Source: Tissierellia bacterium
GTDB lineage: Bacteria > Bacillota > Clostridia > Tissierellales > Tissierellaceae
Reading direction: 5' to 3'
Length of the DNA: 64,000 nucleotides
Assembly (NCBI GenBank): GCA_012735245.1
Contig: JAAYHU010000027.1
Location: 1-64,000 of the forward strand
Below the pieces are notes generated by a model. The model was given only the letters and a program-made list of their open reading frames with translations, made no database searches and had not been told where the DNA came from. Positions 8,624 to 17,275 of this stretch are shown piece after piece. A program made the translations under genes and the position numbers. The stretch's first letter is position 1. Every line of letters begins with the position of its first letter.

Positions 8624-9547
8624 TCATTCCTCTAATTTTTTAAAGGTATAACCTTCACTGATTAGATATTCTATGATTTCTGGCAATGCTTCTGCTGTCG
8701 TAGTTTTAGTATCTGTATCGTGCATTAATACTATTAACTCCTTCTGCCCTTTTACAGTTGACTTCAATCTCTTTACCAATCTGTCTTTACTTAAATTTAG
8801 CCCTTCTGCATCTCCATTTAAAGCGTTCCAATCATAAACCTTATATCCTAAGTCCTCTGCTGCTTCTACAAATTTCTTTCTATATGAACCATGGGATCCA
8901 CCAGGTAATCTTAAAAGCTTAGTCTCAAAATCCTCTCCTAATACTCTTCTTATAGCATTATCAGCTAATCTTAATTCCTCTAAGAAATTATCTATATTCT
9001 TATAAATATGGGAATATCCATGACTGTAGGAATGGTTCCCTATGGCATGGCCTTCATCAAAGATTCGCTTTAATATATTTGGATTTACATCTACCATTTT
9101 GCCTAGAACAAAAAAGGTAGCCTTAATATCATATTCTGCAAGTATGTCTAAGACCATTGGAGTAACTGTATTAGACGGACCATCATCAAAGGTAAGATAT
9201 GCAATTTTATAGTTTTCCTGTTCATTCCCAGAGTCTTTTTCTTCAGCAAGCCTTTCCTCTTCTAAAAGCCTTACCTCTTCTAACCTTCTTTCCTCCTCAA
9301 GTCTAATTTCTTCTAATCGCCTTCTTTCTTCTTCCTTTGTTCTTTTCTCCTCAACTTGCCTTATTTTTTCCTCTAAGATTATTTTTATAGGATTGTTCAC
9401 TGTCATATTATCTATGGTTTTTTCCACATTTATAGCTAGGACTGTCTCATTAGAACTAGATAAGATTTTTGCAGAAACGCCTCCAATTAAGAAAAATATA
9501 ATTGCAAGGAGTACTATTAATTTTTTATTCATTGCTTTTTCCTCCAT
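8624..9547 (-). CDS. Membrane-anchored polysaccharide deacetylase with coiled-coil linker
   Basis: A 307-residue NodB-type deacetylase, probably acting on peptidoglycan or another envelope glycan outside the cell. It has an N-terminal membrane segment (about residues 9-24) and a Glu/Arg-rich coiled-coil linker (about 55-105). The NodB domain carries TFDDGPS (catalytic and metal Asp121/Asp122) and HSYSH (metal His172 and His176). Two starts are possible: ATG 9547 after AAAGGAGG, and ATG 9532 after a second GGAGG; the longer is given. It is the first gene of an operon with a two-component system and a lipoprotein, which links envelope modification to the sensor. Confidence 0.9.
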   Translation of the reverse strand: MEEKAMNKKLIVLLAIIFFLIGGVSAKILSSSNETVLAINVEKTIDNMTVNNPIKIILEEKIRQVEEKRTKEEERRRLEEIRLEEERRLEEVRLLEEERLAEEKDSGNEQENYKIAYLTFDDGPSNTVTPMVLDILAEYDIKATFFVLGKMVDVNPNILKRIFDEGHAIGNHSYSHGYSHIYKNIDNFLEELRLADNAIRRVLGEDFETKLLRLPGGSHGSYRKKFVEAAEDLGYKVYDWNALNGDAEGLNLSKDRLVKRLKSTVKGQKELIVLMHDTDTKTTTAEALPEIIEYLISEGYTFKKLEE

Positions 9548-9603
9548 TAACTGCCTCCTTTTCTAAGTCTAATTTTAGCATATAATACATCATTATTCCA
9601 TTG

Positions 9604-9642
9604 GTTACAAAGTATTTAATAAATAGTTACAAAGTTCTTACA
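9604..9642 (-). promoter_or_regulatory. Phased TGTAAC direct repeats, candidate PhoB/WalR-type operator
   Basis: Read on the minus strand, TGTAAG occurs at 9642-9637 and TGTAAC at 9631-9626 and 9609-9604. Their starts fall on an 11-bp grid, with the missing unit (9620-9615) degenerate. The first two match the pattern TGTWAH-N5-TGTWAH known for WalR-type regulators apart from one terminal G. The array lies just upstream of a likely extended -10 (TGCTAAAAT) with no good -35, as expected of an activated promoter. The operon it precedes encodes an OmpR/PhoB-type regulator. Confidence 0.55.
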
Positions 9643-9659
9643 TTTATTTAAATCAATTA

Positions 9660-9683
9660 AAATAGGCTGAGATCAGCCTATTT
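9660..9683 (-). terminator. Inverted repeat after the 107-residue gene
   Basis: AAATAGGCTGA (9660-9670) pairs with TCAGCCTATTT (9673-9683) directly after the stop codon of the minus-strand gene. The T-run on that strand is short and interrupted, so termination strength is uncertain. Confidence 0.5.
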
Positions 9684-10007
9684 CTACAGTGGATAAATGC
9701 TTTGCTTTCTCCTAAATAATTCAGATATTAATAAAATAGTTATTAAATCCCTTATAATCCTACTCCTACCATAGAATATTCTTTGTTCTCCTCTAACCCT
9801 GTCCCTACCTCTATATCTTCTCTCATATGGATCCTCATGTATTTCAGGACACTCATCTACCATTTTCATATAAATATTATCAACCATCTTTTCCATTTGC
9901 TCCTTTGTTATATTTTCCATGGAGCAATTTTCATCTAAATTGTTGTCTATTTCTGCTATTACCTTTGGATAGACTCTGTAATACAGTTCCGGGTAATCAA
10001 AGTTCAT
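9684..10007 (-). CDS. Hypothetical protein, basic C-terminal half
   Basis: A 107-residue protein I do not recognise. The first half is acidic and rich in Tyr and Met (YPELYYRVYPKVI, then a Met/Asp-rich stretch). The second half is strongly basic (YERRYRGRDRVRGEQR) and ends in a short hydrophobic helix (IIRDLITILLISELF) and a basic tail. There is no signal peptide or metal motif. It has a good ribosome binding site (AGGGGAGGTG) and its own hairpin downstream, so it is likely a real single-gene unit. A spore- or envelope-associated role is possible but unsupported. Confidence 0.6.
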   Translation of the reverse strand: MNFDYPELYYRVYPKVIAEIDNNLDENCSMENITKEQMEKMVDNIYMKMVDECPEIHEDPYERRYRGRDRVRGEQRIFYGRSRIIRDLITILLISELFRRKQSIYPL

Positions 10008-10068
10008 AAAAACACCTCCCCTATATATTCCTCTAATATAATATGTTAGGGAAGGCCCTTTTGATACC

Positions 10069-11832
10069 TTAATCTATCAAATCTTTGAATTGAGACTTAT
10101 ACAATCTTGCATAAATCTTGTCCTCTGCCAGCAATTCTTCGTGGCTACCCCTTTCTACTATTCCTTCTGAAGTTAAAACTAAAATCTCATCTGCATTCTT
10201 TATGGTAGACAATCTATGGGCTATTACTAAGGTAGTTCTACCCTTAGATAATTCGTCTAAGGATTTTTGAATCATTATTTCTGTTTCATTATCTAGGGCG
10301 GAAGTAGCCTCATCTAAAATCAAAATTGGCGGATTCTTTAAGAACAATCTTGCAATGGATATTCTTTGTTTTTGACCTCCAGATAATTTAACTCCCTTTT
10401 CTCCAATATAAGTGTCATACCCATTTGGCAAGGTCATTATAAAATCGTGGATCCTAGCCCTTTTGGCAGCTTCTATTACCTCATCCTCCCTTGCATCTGG
10501 ATTACCATATACTATGTTTTCGTATATTGTTCCTGTAAAAAGGAATACATCCTGTTGGACTAGTCCAATTTTCTTTCTTAAAGATTTTATCTTAATATCC
10601 TTTATATCTATATCGTCTAACAAGATCTGCCCTTCATCAATATCGTAAAACCTTGGAATTAAATGGCATAAGGTAGTCTTGCCTGCGCCTGAAGGGCCAA
10701 CTAAGGCCACTTTCTTTCCTGGCTCAATAGTTAAATTTAAGTTAGAAAGAACTGTATTTTCACCGTTATTATAGGAAAAGGATACATTTTTAAATTCAAT
10801 TTTTCCTCTTACCTCATCTAATTCAATGGCGTCTTCCTTGTCCACAATATCAGGTTCAATATCCATTATCTCAATAAATCTTTCAAAACCAGTCATACCA
10901 TCTTGTAATTGCTGTGAAAACTCTGCTAGCCTTCTAATTGGCTGCATGAAAAAGTTAACATATAGATTAAAGGAAAATAAATCTCCTAAATTTATAATCT
11001 CCCTATATACAAAATATCCTCCCAGGCTAATTACCAAAAGATTCAATACACTGGATAAAATCCCAATGCCTGAGGTAAATTCAGCCATAACCTTATAGGA
11101 TTCTTTCCTAGCATTACTAAAGTGGAGATTTCCTTCATTGAATTTTTCAATTTCATAATCTTCATTGGTAAAAGACTTAGCAACTCTTATGCCCGAAATA
11201 CTATTTTCCAATTGGGCATTTACATTGGCAATTTTTTTCCTTACTTCTCTAAAGGCGTTAGACATCTTTTTCCTTTTGCTTATTACAAACCAGATCATCA
11301 ATGGTATAAAAGTAAATAGGATTAAGGTTAATCGCCATTCAATATTCAATAATACTATAAACGAGCCTATTAACAGAATAGATGATATAAATAGGTCTTC
11401 TGGGCCGTGGTGTGCCAGCTCTGTAATATCCCTTAAATCGTTTACAATTCTAGACATAATATGTCCTGTTTTATTATTGTCATAATAACTAAAGGGAAGG
11501 GTTTGTAAATGAGTAAATATATCCCTTCTCATATCATGCTCTATTTTAACACCTAAAAGATGGCCCCAATATGAAACAATATAATTGCTTATATATCTTA
11601 TGACGAATAATAAGCACATAATAATAGACCACCTTAATAGTAAATCCATCCTGCCAGCAGGAATGATTTCATTGATTATCCTCCTAGTAAATATTGGAAA
11701 GATTAAATCTGAAACTGCTATAAGTAAAGCAAAAAACATATCTATGAAGAATAAAGCCTTGTGAGGCTTATAGTAAGAAATAAATCTCTTAAGCAATTGG
11801 AAATACCTCCCTACCAAATTATTTCGAGTCAC
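10069..11832 (-). CDS. ABC exporter, fused permease and ATPase (MsbA/BmrA type)
   Basis: A 587-residue half-transporter that works as a homo- or heterodimer to export lipids, drugs or peptides. The N-terminal half has six membrane helices (about residues 25-320), and the C-terminal half is the ATPase. The ATPase shows Walker A (GPSGAGKTT), the Q-loop region (GLVQQDVFLFTGTIYENI), the signature LSGGQKQR, Walker B (ILILDEATSALD) and the switch His (IAHRLST). No peptidase or accessory domain is present, and no substrate gene lies beside it. It appears to be a single-gene unit. Confidence 0.92.
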   Translation of the reverse strand: MTRNNLVGRYFQLLKRFISYYKPHKALFFIDMFFALLIAVSDLIFPIFTRRIINEIIPAGRMDLLLRWSIIMCLLFVIRYISNYIVSYWGHLLGVKIEHDMRRDIFTHLQTLPFSYYDNNKTGHIMSRIVNDLRDITELAHHGPEDLFISSILLIGSFIVLLNIEWRLTLILFTFIPLMIWFVISKRKKMSNAFREVRKKIANVNAQLENSISGIRVAKSFTNEDYEIEKFNEGNLHFSNARKESYKVMAEFTSGIGILSSVLNLLVISLGGYFVYREIINLGDLFSFNLYVNFFMQPIRRLAEFSQQLQDGMTGFERFIEIMDIEPDIVDKEDAIELDEVRGKIEFKNVSFSYNNGENTVLSNLNLTIEPGKKVALVGPSGAGKTTLCHLIPRFYDIDEGQILLDDIDIKDIKIKSLRKKIGLVQQDVFLFTGTIYENIVYGNPDAREDEVIEAAKRARIHDFIMTLPNGYDTYIGEKGVKLSGGQKQRISIARLFLKNPPILILDEATSALDNETEIMIQKSLDELSKGRTTLVIAHRLSTIKNADEILVLTSEGIVERGSHEELLAEDKIYARLYKSQFKDLID

Positions 11833-11865
11833 GAATATTATATACTATTTATTTAACCTTTTCAA

Positions 11866-13692
11866 TTACTTAAAATTTATACCTTTAATATCTGTATTAG
11901 TTTCATAGATTAAGTCTAAAATGTAGAAAAAGATCATATATATGAAAGTTATGGAACCTGTGTCATTTAATAAGAATCCCACAATGGCAGTAATTAATAC
12001 GATAATATCCTTATTTCTAAGATGGATCTTATCCCTAATAAGCCCTCTCATTTTCCTAAGGATTAATATTTGAAAAACTATAACTATTGAAAAAGGCGGG
12101 ATAATAGTTAGTTTAAGTAACTCCTTGGCCTTAAAGGAAGCAATAGTCATAAATTCCCATAACCCATTATTCTTAATCCTGTAAAGGAATTCTATAGCAT
12201 GAGATTTGGAAATACTGTTATAGTCTAGTAACATATTAATTGCAAAAATTCCAGCTCCCAGCAAAAGAAATATTAAAGATTTAAAAATACTATTCTTATT
12301 TAAAGAAAAGATTTGGAATAAAATCAGCCCAAATAAAACAACAGATGTTATAAATCCACCTGTATTGACACCAAATCTTGCAGATAGGACTAAGATATTC
12401 AATGAAAAAATAAATAATCCTAGTACTTTTTTAAGTCCCTCTTTCTTTATACCCTTAATGGAGCTAAAGTATGATAAAATAGATGATATTAGTAATACTC
12501 CCATTATTCCATTATTTAATCCGTAATATCTGGCCCCATAGAATAAGTTGTTAAAACCAATATATGAATTATAGATTGTCTTAGGATAAAATAAGGTTCC
12601 CAAGACTATTAAAGCATAAGTCAATAAGCTTAAGGTCTTTACTAGGTTAAGTTTACCTTTGTTTATAGCTTTTATCATTCCATAGGATAAAAAGATACAT
12701 GTTACAATGTATAAAGGTATATTCTTATGAAGATTAAATAATCCCAATATTATTGAAATAGGAATAGACCCAATTAAAGTGCAATAGAGGCCATAGGCCC
12801 AATTATGAATTTCCTTATATTTAAGAAGGCCTATGCCAACAAAAACCTGAATAGAATATATTAGGCCATGAAATATAGTTGTAATTACTAATAGGTTAAT
12901 AGAAGTAGTATAGATTCCTTTTATTATTTCCAATGGACTATCTACTCTAACAATCTCAATGGGTTTTCCCACATCCTTTTTATAATCTATTCCATAAATA
13001 TTTTTTATTTGGACTGAAATATCTTCTAGGGCAATGAAGCCATCCCTTTTTGTAGACTGACTAGTTAATATTCCTGAATCGGTGCCATTAATATAGACAA
13101 TAGGTACTATAAATCTATTTAAAAGACTCCCTTTTTCGTCTGCCACTTTTTCAGGCAGGATGATTATATTCCTATCCCCAAAATAACTTAAATATTTTTT
13201 TAGAATGTCTATTCTTTCATCATGTCCATTAATGTCATAAGAGATTAGCAATATATTAGAATGTTGTAAAAGGTCTTGGGTATTATCAAGGAGCCAATTG
13301 AAATCATACTTGGTCTCACCTGCTTCATAGTCTACTTGGCCTTCACTATTGGCAATCAATAATTTTTCTGTTTCTCCTCCTATGTAGGACACCTTTTCAT
13401 CTTCTAGAACATCTCCTAGATATTCAATTTTAGCGCTTTTATTTTTGAAGTCTCTCAGGGATAATTTCCTGCCAGTATTTATGGACAATAATAGGTTTTC
13501 CTTATTATAGGGAGGCCTAGTCTTATAATTTACAAGTCCGATACTATATTTTTCTAAGGACAAATCTTCGATTATATCAAAGGACAATTCGTCAACTAAG
13601 ATTATGATGGTTTCTTCATTGCCTGCCCATATGAAACTCGGCAAAAATAGTATAAAGAAAAATATTAATAATCCAATGGCTTTTCTTTTCAT
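11866..13692 (-). CDS. Polytopic membrane protein with extracellular N-terminal domain
   Basis: A 608-residue protein with a signal-like N-terminal helix and a soluble, probably extracytoplasmic domain (about 25-260), followed by roughly ten membrane helices. The soluble part opens with ETIIILVDELSFDII and later has SYDINGHDERI. The motif order faintly recalls the alkaline-phosphatase superfamily, where an Asp-x-x-Ser/Thr and later Asp/His residues bind metals, but this is weak. I do not assign a function. The 67-residue membrane gene lies 9 bases upstream and addA just before that, so all may be co-transcribed. Confidence 0.7.
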   Translation of the reverse strand: MKRKAIGLLIFFFILFLPSFIWAGNEETIIILVDELSFDIIEDLSLEKYSIGLVNYKTRPPYNKENLLLSINTGRKLSLRDFKNKSAKIEYLGDVLEDEKVSYIGGETEKLLIANSEGQVDYEAGETKYDFNWLLDNTQDLLQHSNILLISYDINGHDERIDILKKYLSYFGDRNIIILPEKVADEKGSLLNRFIVPIVYINGTDSGILTSQSTKRDGFIALEDISVQIKNIYGIDYKKDVGKPIEIVRVDSPLEIIKGIYTTSINLLVITTIFHGLIYSIQVFVGIGLLKYKEIHNWAYGLYCTLIGSIPISIILGLFNLHKNIPLYIVTCIFLSYGMIKAINKGKLNLVKTLSLLTYALIVLGTLFYPKTIYNSYIGFNNLFYGARYYGLNNGIMGVLLISSILSYFSSIKGIKKEGLKKVLGLFIFSLNILVLSARFGVNTGGFITSVVLFGLILFQIFSLNKNSIFKSLIFLLLGAGIFAINMLLDYNSISKSHAIEFLYRIKNNGLWEFMTIASFKAKELLKLTIIPPFSIVIVFQILILRKMRGLIRDKIHLRNKDIIVLITAIVGFLLNDTGSITFIYMIFFYILDLIYETNTDIKGINFK

Positions 13693-13701
13693 CTTATCAC
13701 C

Positions 13702-13905
13702 TTAATATATAATCCAACTCAATATTCTAAAAATTCCTAATACCAAGGATAGTATTGAGATTAAAATTTTATATCTATAGACCCTGTCCTTTTCAATATT
13801 TTCCTTTTTGCTGAGTACTTTTAAACCATCTTCTATTATAAGATCATAGTTTTCAAAAACGTAAATAAATATGCTTATGAAAATAAAACACAGGCCAATT
13901 AACAT
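13702..13905 (-). CDS. Small membrane protein, unknown
   Basis: A 67-residue protein with two hydrophobic helices (about residues 2-18 and 47-66) separated by a short charged loop containing EDGLKVLSKKE. It lies 10 bases after addA and 9 bases before the 608-residue membrane protein gene, and has an AGGAGG ribosome binding site, which supports a real gene in the same operon. No family was recognised. Confidence 0.65.
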   Translation of the reverse strand: MLIGLCFIFISIFIYVFENYDLIIEDGLKVLSKKENIEKDRVYRYKILISILSLVLGIFRILSWIIY

Positions 13906-13915
13906 GTGATTCCTC

Positions 13916-16900
13916 CTATTCTAAATCGCAAAAAGATGTATGTTTACAATATTTATTGCATCTGTTACTCCTAGGATAGTCTAAGATATTAGACTTATTA
14001 GATACAAAAATCATAAACTCCTCTAAGTCTTTAAGATTTTTCATTAAACTCTCATCATCTATAGGAATATCTACATATTGGCCATTTTCAAGGAAGACTA
14101 TTCTGGCTCTTTCTATTTCCATCTTCATTATTTCACTAACTACATAGGCATAGAGCTGTAACTGAGGAGTATATTTGTAAACTAAATAATCTAGGTTTTC
14201 TATTTTATTTGTCTTATAATCTAATATTTCAGCCTTATCACCATAAATATTTATCCTATCTATTACGCCTGTTATATAATAATCTTTTACCTTCAAATAG
14301 AAGGGTCTTTCAATAAATGTTCTATCATAATCCTCCCTATATAGTTTTATAAAATTTTCTATATATACCTTTACTTCATCATAGACTTTTTGGTTAAATG
14401 GTATGCCATAAGATCTAGATACTTTTTCTAGAAGTTCTTTTATGTCAAGGCCAGACTTGTAGTGCTCACAGAATTTATGAACTATATTGCCCTTCTCTAT
14501 TCCATCTAAGGCTTTTTCAACTTTTAGATTTTCATATTCTTCATCATCAATAGAAGCTAATTTCTTATAATAGTCTAGGAAAAACCTTCTCCTACACTCC
14601 CTAAAGACTAAGAATTGTGTAATACTATACTTATCAATTAATTTCTTGTTAAATTCGGGTATATCATATAATAAAGGCAATTCGATATCTAATGTATCTC
14701 CTTTTAACAAATCCTCTTTAATTAAATTTATTGGTTTATATTCTTCATCTTCCATATGGATTTCAGATATCATTCTACACTTAGAGTAATCAATCAAGTC
14801 CTTAATTAGCTTCTTGTAGCCTGTGTCCTTTCCTTGAAAGCCTAAAATAAGGTAGTCTTCAGCCCTAGTCATGGCCACATATAGGATTCTTTCCATCTCT
14901 TCTTTTTCCTTTTGGGCTAAGTCATCTTTAATTTTATTATAAAGGATTTTGCTATTATCCATGTCTATGCCTATACCTGAGTCCTTTGAAAATACTATTT
15001 TAGGAAATCCTACATTTGGACTAGTACACAATTCAGGAATTATGACTACAGGGAATTGAAGCCCCTTGGACTTGTGGATTGTGAGTATCTTTACTACATT
15101 TGAGTCTTCTGAATATATTTTTTCTTGGGACTCATCCATATCCTTTATCTCATCTAGATAGTCAATAAAATCCTCTAGGCTTTGTATATTATCTCTTTCA
15201 TATTCCCTTACAATGTCTACGAATTTATGGATATTGGCAACTGCCTGCCTTCCACCTTGTTTTAGTAGCATGGATTCAATGAAAAATGTTTTAGATATCA
15301 ATTCATCAACTAAATATTCCAGCCCATAAAGGTGTTTTATTTCATAAAAATATTCCATTAAGTTTACAGCTTCTCTTAGCTTTTTATTTTCTTCCTTACA
15401 TAGGATTTCCCTATTGACTAAGTCCTTCATAGATTCAAATACTGTAGTTTCCCTATATCTTAAAATCCAATACAAGGTCTTATCGGAAAGGCCTACCATA
15501 GGAGATCTTAAAAAACCAATGGTAGCTATAGTATCATAGGGATTGCTAATAGCTTTTAAGGCATTAATTAAATCTATTATTTCCCTTTGTTCAAAAAAAC
15601 CCTTTCCTCCAAAATTATAGAAGGGTATACCAAACCTTTTTAATGCTTCTTCATAGATATGATTTCTAGTAGAAGCCCTAAAAAGAATAGCAAAATCACC
15701 ATAGTCATATTGGCCTGATAATACTAGTTCCTTTATTCTCTTGGCAATAAGCTGGCTTTCATAAATCTTATGGTATTCGCTGGCATTTACCCCCTTAGGA
15801 ACAGTTAAATCTTCTTTTTCCAATATTTCTATATCTATTGGATTAGTTGTAGTTCTGAAATGGGATAAGCTAATATAACGATTGCCCATGATTTTTTGAA
15901 ATATATCATTTATAAACTCTAGTACTGTGTTTACTGTCCTATAGTTTATATCTAAAGTAATGGGCTTAGCCTTAGACACTTCTTCTATATCCTCTATTAC
16001 TTCGTAGAATACATCTAAATCTGCACCTCTAAAGCCATAGATAGATTGTTTTGGATCTCCCACTACAAATAAATTAGCTTTATCTAATTTATTATCTACG
16101 GTAGCTAATTTATAAAAAATCTCTTTCTGCAATTCGTTAATATCTTGAAATTCATCTACCATTATATATTTAAATTTGTCTTGGTACCTCTTTCTAAGGG
16201 CTTCATCATCTAATAGTTTTGAAACCTTTATTTGTAGATCGTCATAGTCTAAGGCCCTTAGTTCTTTCTTCTTGGAGTCGTAATTACTATCTATTTCAAT
16301 CAATAGGTTTAAGACTGTATTATAGATCTCAATATTATTTTTTTCAAAGCTTAACAAAACCCTTTCAATGCTTTCCTTTAATAATTCTATTTTCTCTTGT
16401 TCTTTGCTACTCCTTCCTATATTATCATGGAGGAAGGTCATTATTTCTGGTAATTCATCTTCTTCATATTCCTCATTTTTAAACCTAAGCCAAGTTTCAT
16501 TATCCTTTAGTTTATAGATTTTACTATTTTTAGGAAGCTTCTCCATTAAATATTGAAAAATATCCTTAATCTTGTTTAAATCATCCTGAGATAATTCAAA
16601 GGCCTTTAATTGGTTTAAAGTTCTTTCCTTCAATTGTATAAAACTAAGACCTACAGTTCGAATTTTATTGTAAATATATAATAAGTCCTTAACCAAGGAA
16701 TCTATATTATCCCTTCCAAAGGCTAGAAGCAACTTATAAACTTTTTCATCTTCGTTTATGCCTTTAATCAAGACTTCTTTTATAGATTCCTTTAAGACTT
16801 TCATAGACTGATAATCCTCCAGCATTTCAAAATGTGGATCTATATTAGCTTCCACTGGACATTCCCTGAGGATTTTAGCGCAAAAGCTATGTATGGTAGA

Positions 16901-17263
16901 AATATTAGCCTTCTCCAAATCCCTATAATATTTTCTCCATTTGTAACCCTTACTGAAATTATTGCGGATTTCCTTCCTGATTCTGTCAACCATCTCCTGA
17001 GTAGCTTTTTTTGTAAAGGTTATGGCCACAATCGATTCAATTTCCCTTCCCTTTTCCAGCTTTCCGTGTTCCAATATATAAATATATCTTTCTGTTAAGA
17101 CCTTAGTTTTTCCAGTACCTGCACCAGCATTTACAGCTAAATTCTTATCTATAGTTCTAACAGCATCTTTTTGGGCTTCATTTAAAGTCATCATTTTACC
17201 TCCACTCTGGACTTTATTAAAGGCCATACTCCCCTCTCCATTCTGTGCATTATTTATAGCCAT
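13916..17263 (-). CDS. addA: ATP-dependent helicase/nuclease subunit A
   Basis: A 1115-residue subunit of the AddAB helicase-nuclease that processes double-strand breaks for recombination. It has Walker A (AGAGTGKT, about residues 46-53), the UvrD-type motifs (AITFTKKATQEM, VDEFQDIN, GDPKQSIYGFRGAD, LTIHKSKGLQFPVV, YVAMTRAEDYL) and a C-terminal PD-(D/E)XK nuclease with ILDYKTNK. Unusually, Cys residues at about 900 (FRECRRRFF) and at 1102, 1106 and 1112 form the C...C-x3-C-x5-C pattern of an iron-sulphur nuclease domain. The start overlaps the addB stop (TAATG). Two further in-frame starts with good ribosome binding sites follow at 17227 and 17191, so the exact N-terminus is uncertain. Confidence 0.93.
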   Translation of the reverse strand: MAINNAQNGEGSMAFNKVQSGGKMMTLNEAQKDAVRTIDKNLAVNAGAGTGKTKVLTERYIYILEHGKLEKGREIESIVAITFTKKATQEMVDRIRKEIRNNFSKGYKWRKYYRDLEKANISTIHSFCAKILRECPVEANIDPHFEMLEDYQSMKVLKESIKEVLIKGINEDEKVYKLLLAFGRDNIDSLVKDLLYIYNKIRTVGLSFIQLKERTLNQLKAFELSQDDLNKIKDIFQYLMEKLPKNSKIYKLKDNETWLRFKNEEYEEDELPEIMTFLHDNIGRSSKEQEKIELLKESIERVLLSFEKNNIEIYNTVLNLLIEIDSNYDSKKKELRALDYDDLQIKVSKLLDDEALRKRYQDKFKYIMVDEFQDINELQKEIFYKLATVDNKLDKANLFVVGDPKQSIYGFRGADLDVFYEVIEDIEEVSKAKPITLDINYRTVNTVLEFINDIFQKIMGNRYISLSHFRTTTNPIDIEILEKEDLTVPKGVNASEYHKIYESQLIAKRIKELVLSGQYDYGDFAILFRASTRNHIYEEALKRFGIPFYNFGGKGFFEQREIIDLINALKAISNPYDTIATIGFLRSPMVGLSDKTLYWILRYRETTVFESMKDLVNREILCKEENKKLREAVNLMEYFYEIKHLYGLEYLVDELISKTFFIESMLLKQGGRQAVANIHKFVDIVREYERDNIQSLEDFIDYLDEIKDMDESQEKIYSEDSNVVKILTIHKSKGLQFPVVIIPELCTSPNVGFPKIVFSKDSGIGIDMDNSKILYNKIKDDLAQKEKEEMERILYVAMTRAEDYLILGFQGKDTGYKKLIKDLIDYSKCRMISEIHMEDEEYKPINLIKEDLLKGDTLDIELPLLYDIPEFNKKLIDKYSITQFLVFRECRRRFFLDYYKKLASIDDEEYENLKVEKALDGIEKGNIVHKFCEHYKSGLDIKELLEKVSRSYGIPFNQKVYDEVKVYIENFIKLYREDYDRTFIERPFYLKVKDYYITGVIDRINIYGDKAEILDYKTNKIENLDYLVYKYTPQLQLYAYVVSEIMKMEIERARIVFLENGQYVDIPIDDESLMKNLKDLEEFMIFVSNKSNILDYPRSNRCNKYCKHTSFCDLE

Positions 17264-17275
17264 TATTGCACCTCC
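17168..17275 (-). repeat. Threefold 36-bp imperfect tandem repeat of the addA start region
   Basis: On the minus strand, three successive 36-bp units each hold a GGAG ribosome binding site, a start codon and an M-x-x-N-x-x-Q codon pattern: GGAGGTGCAATA-ATG (unit start 17275), GGAGAGGGGAGT-ATG (17239) and GGAGGTAAAATG-ATG (17203). The peptides read MAINNAQN, MAFNKVQS and MTLNEAQK. The third matches the usual AddA opening, so the first two look like divergent copies added upstream. Confidence 0.7.
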
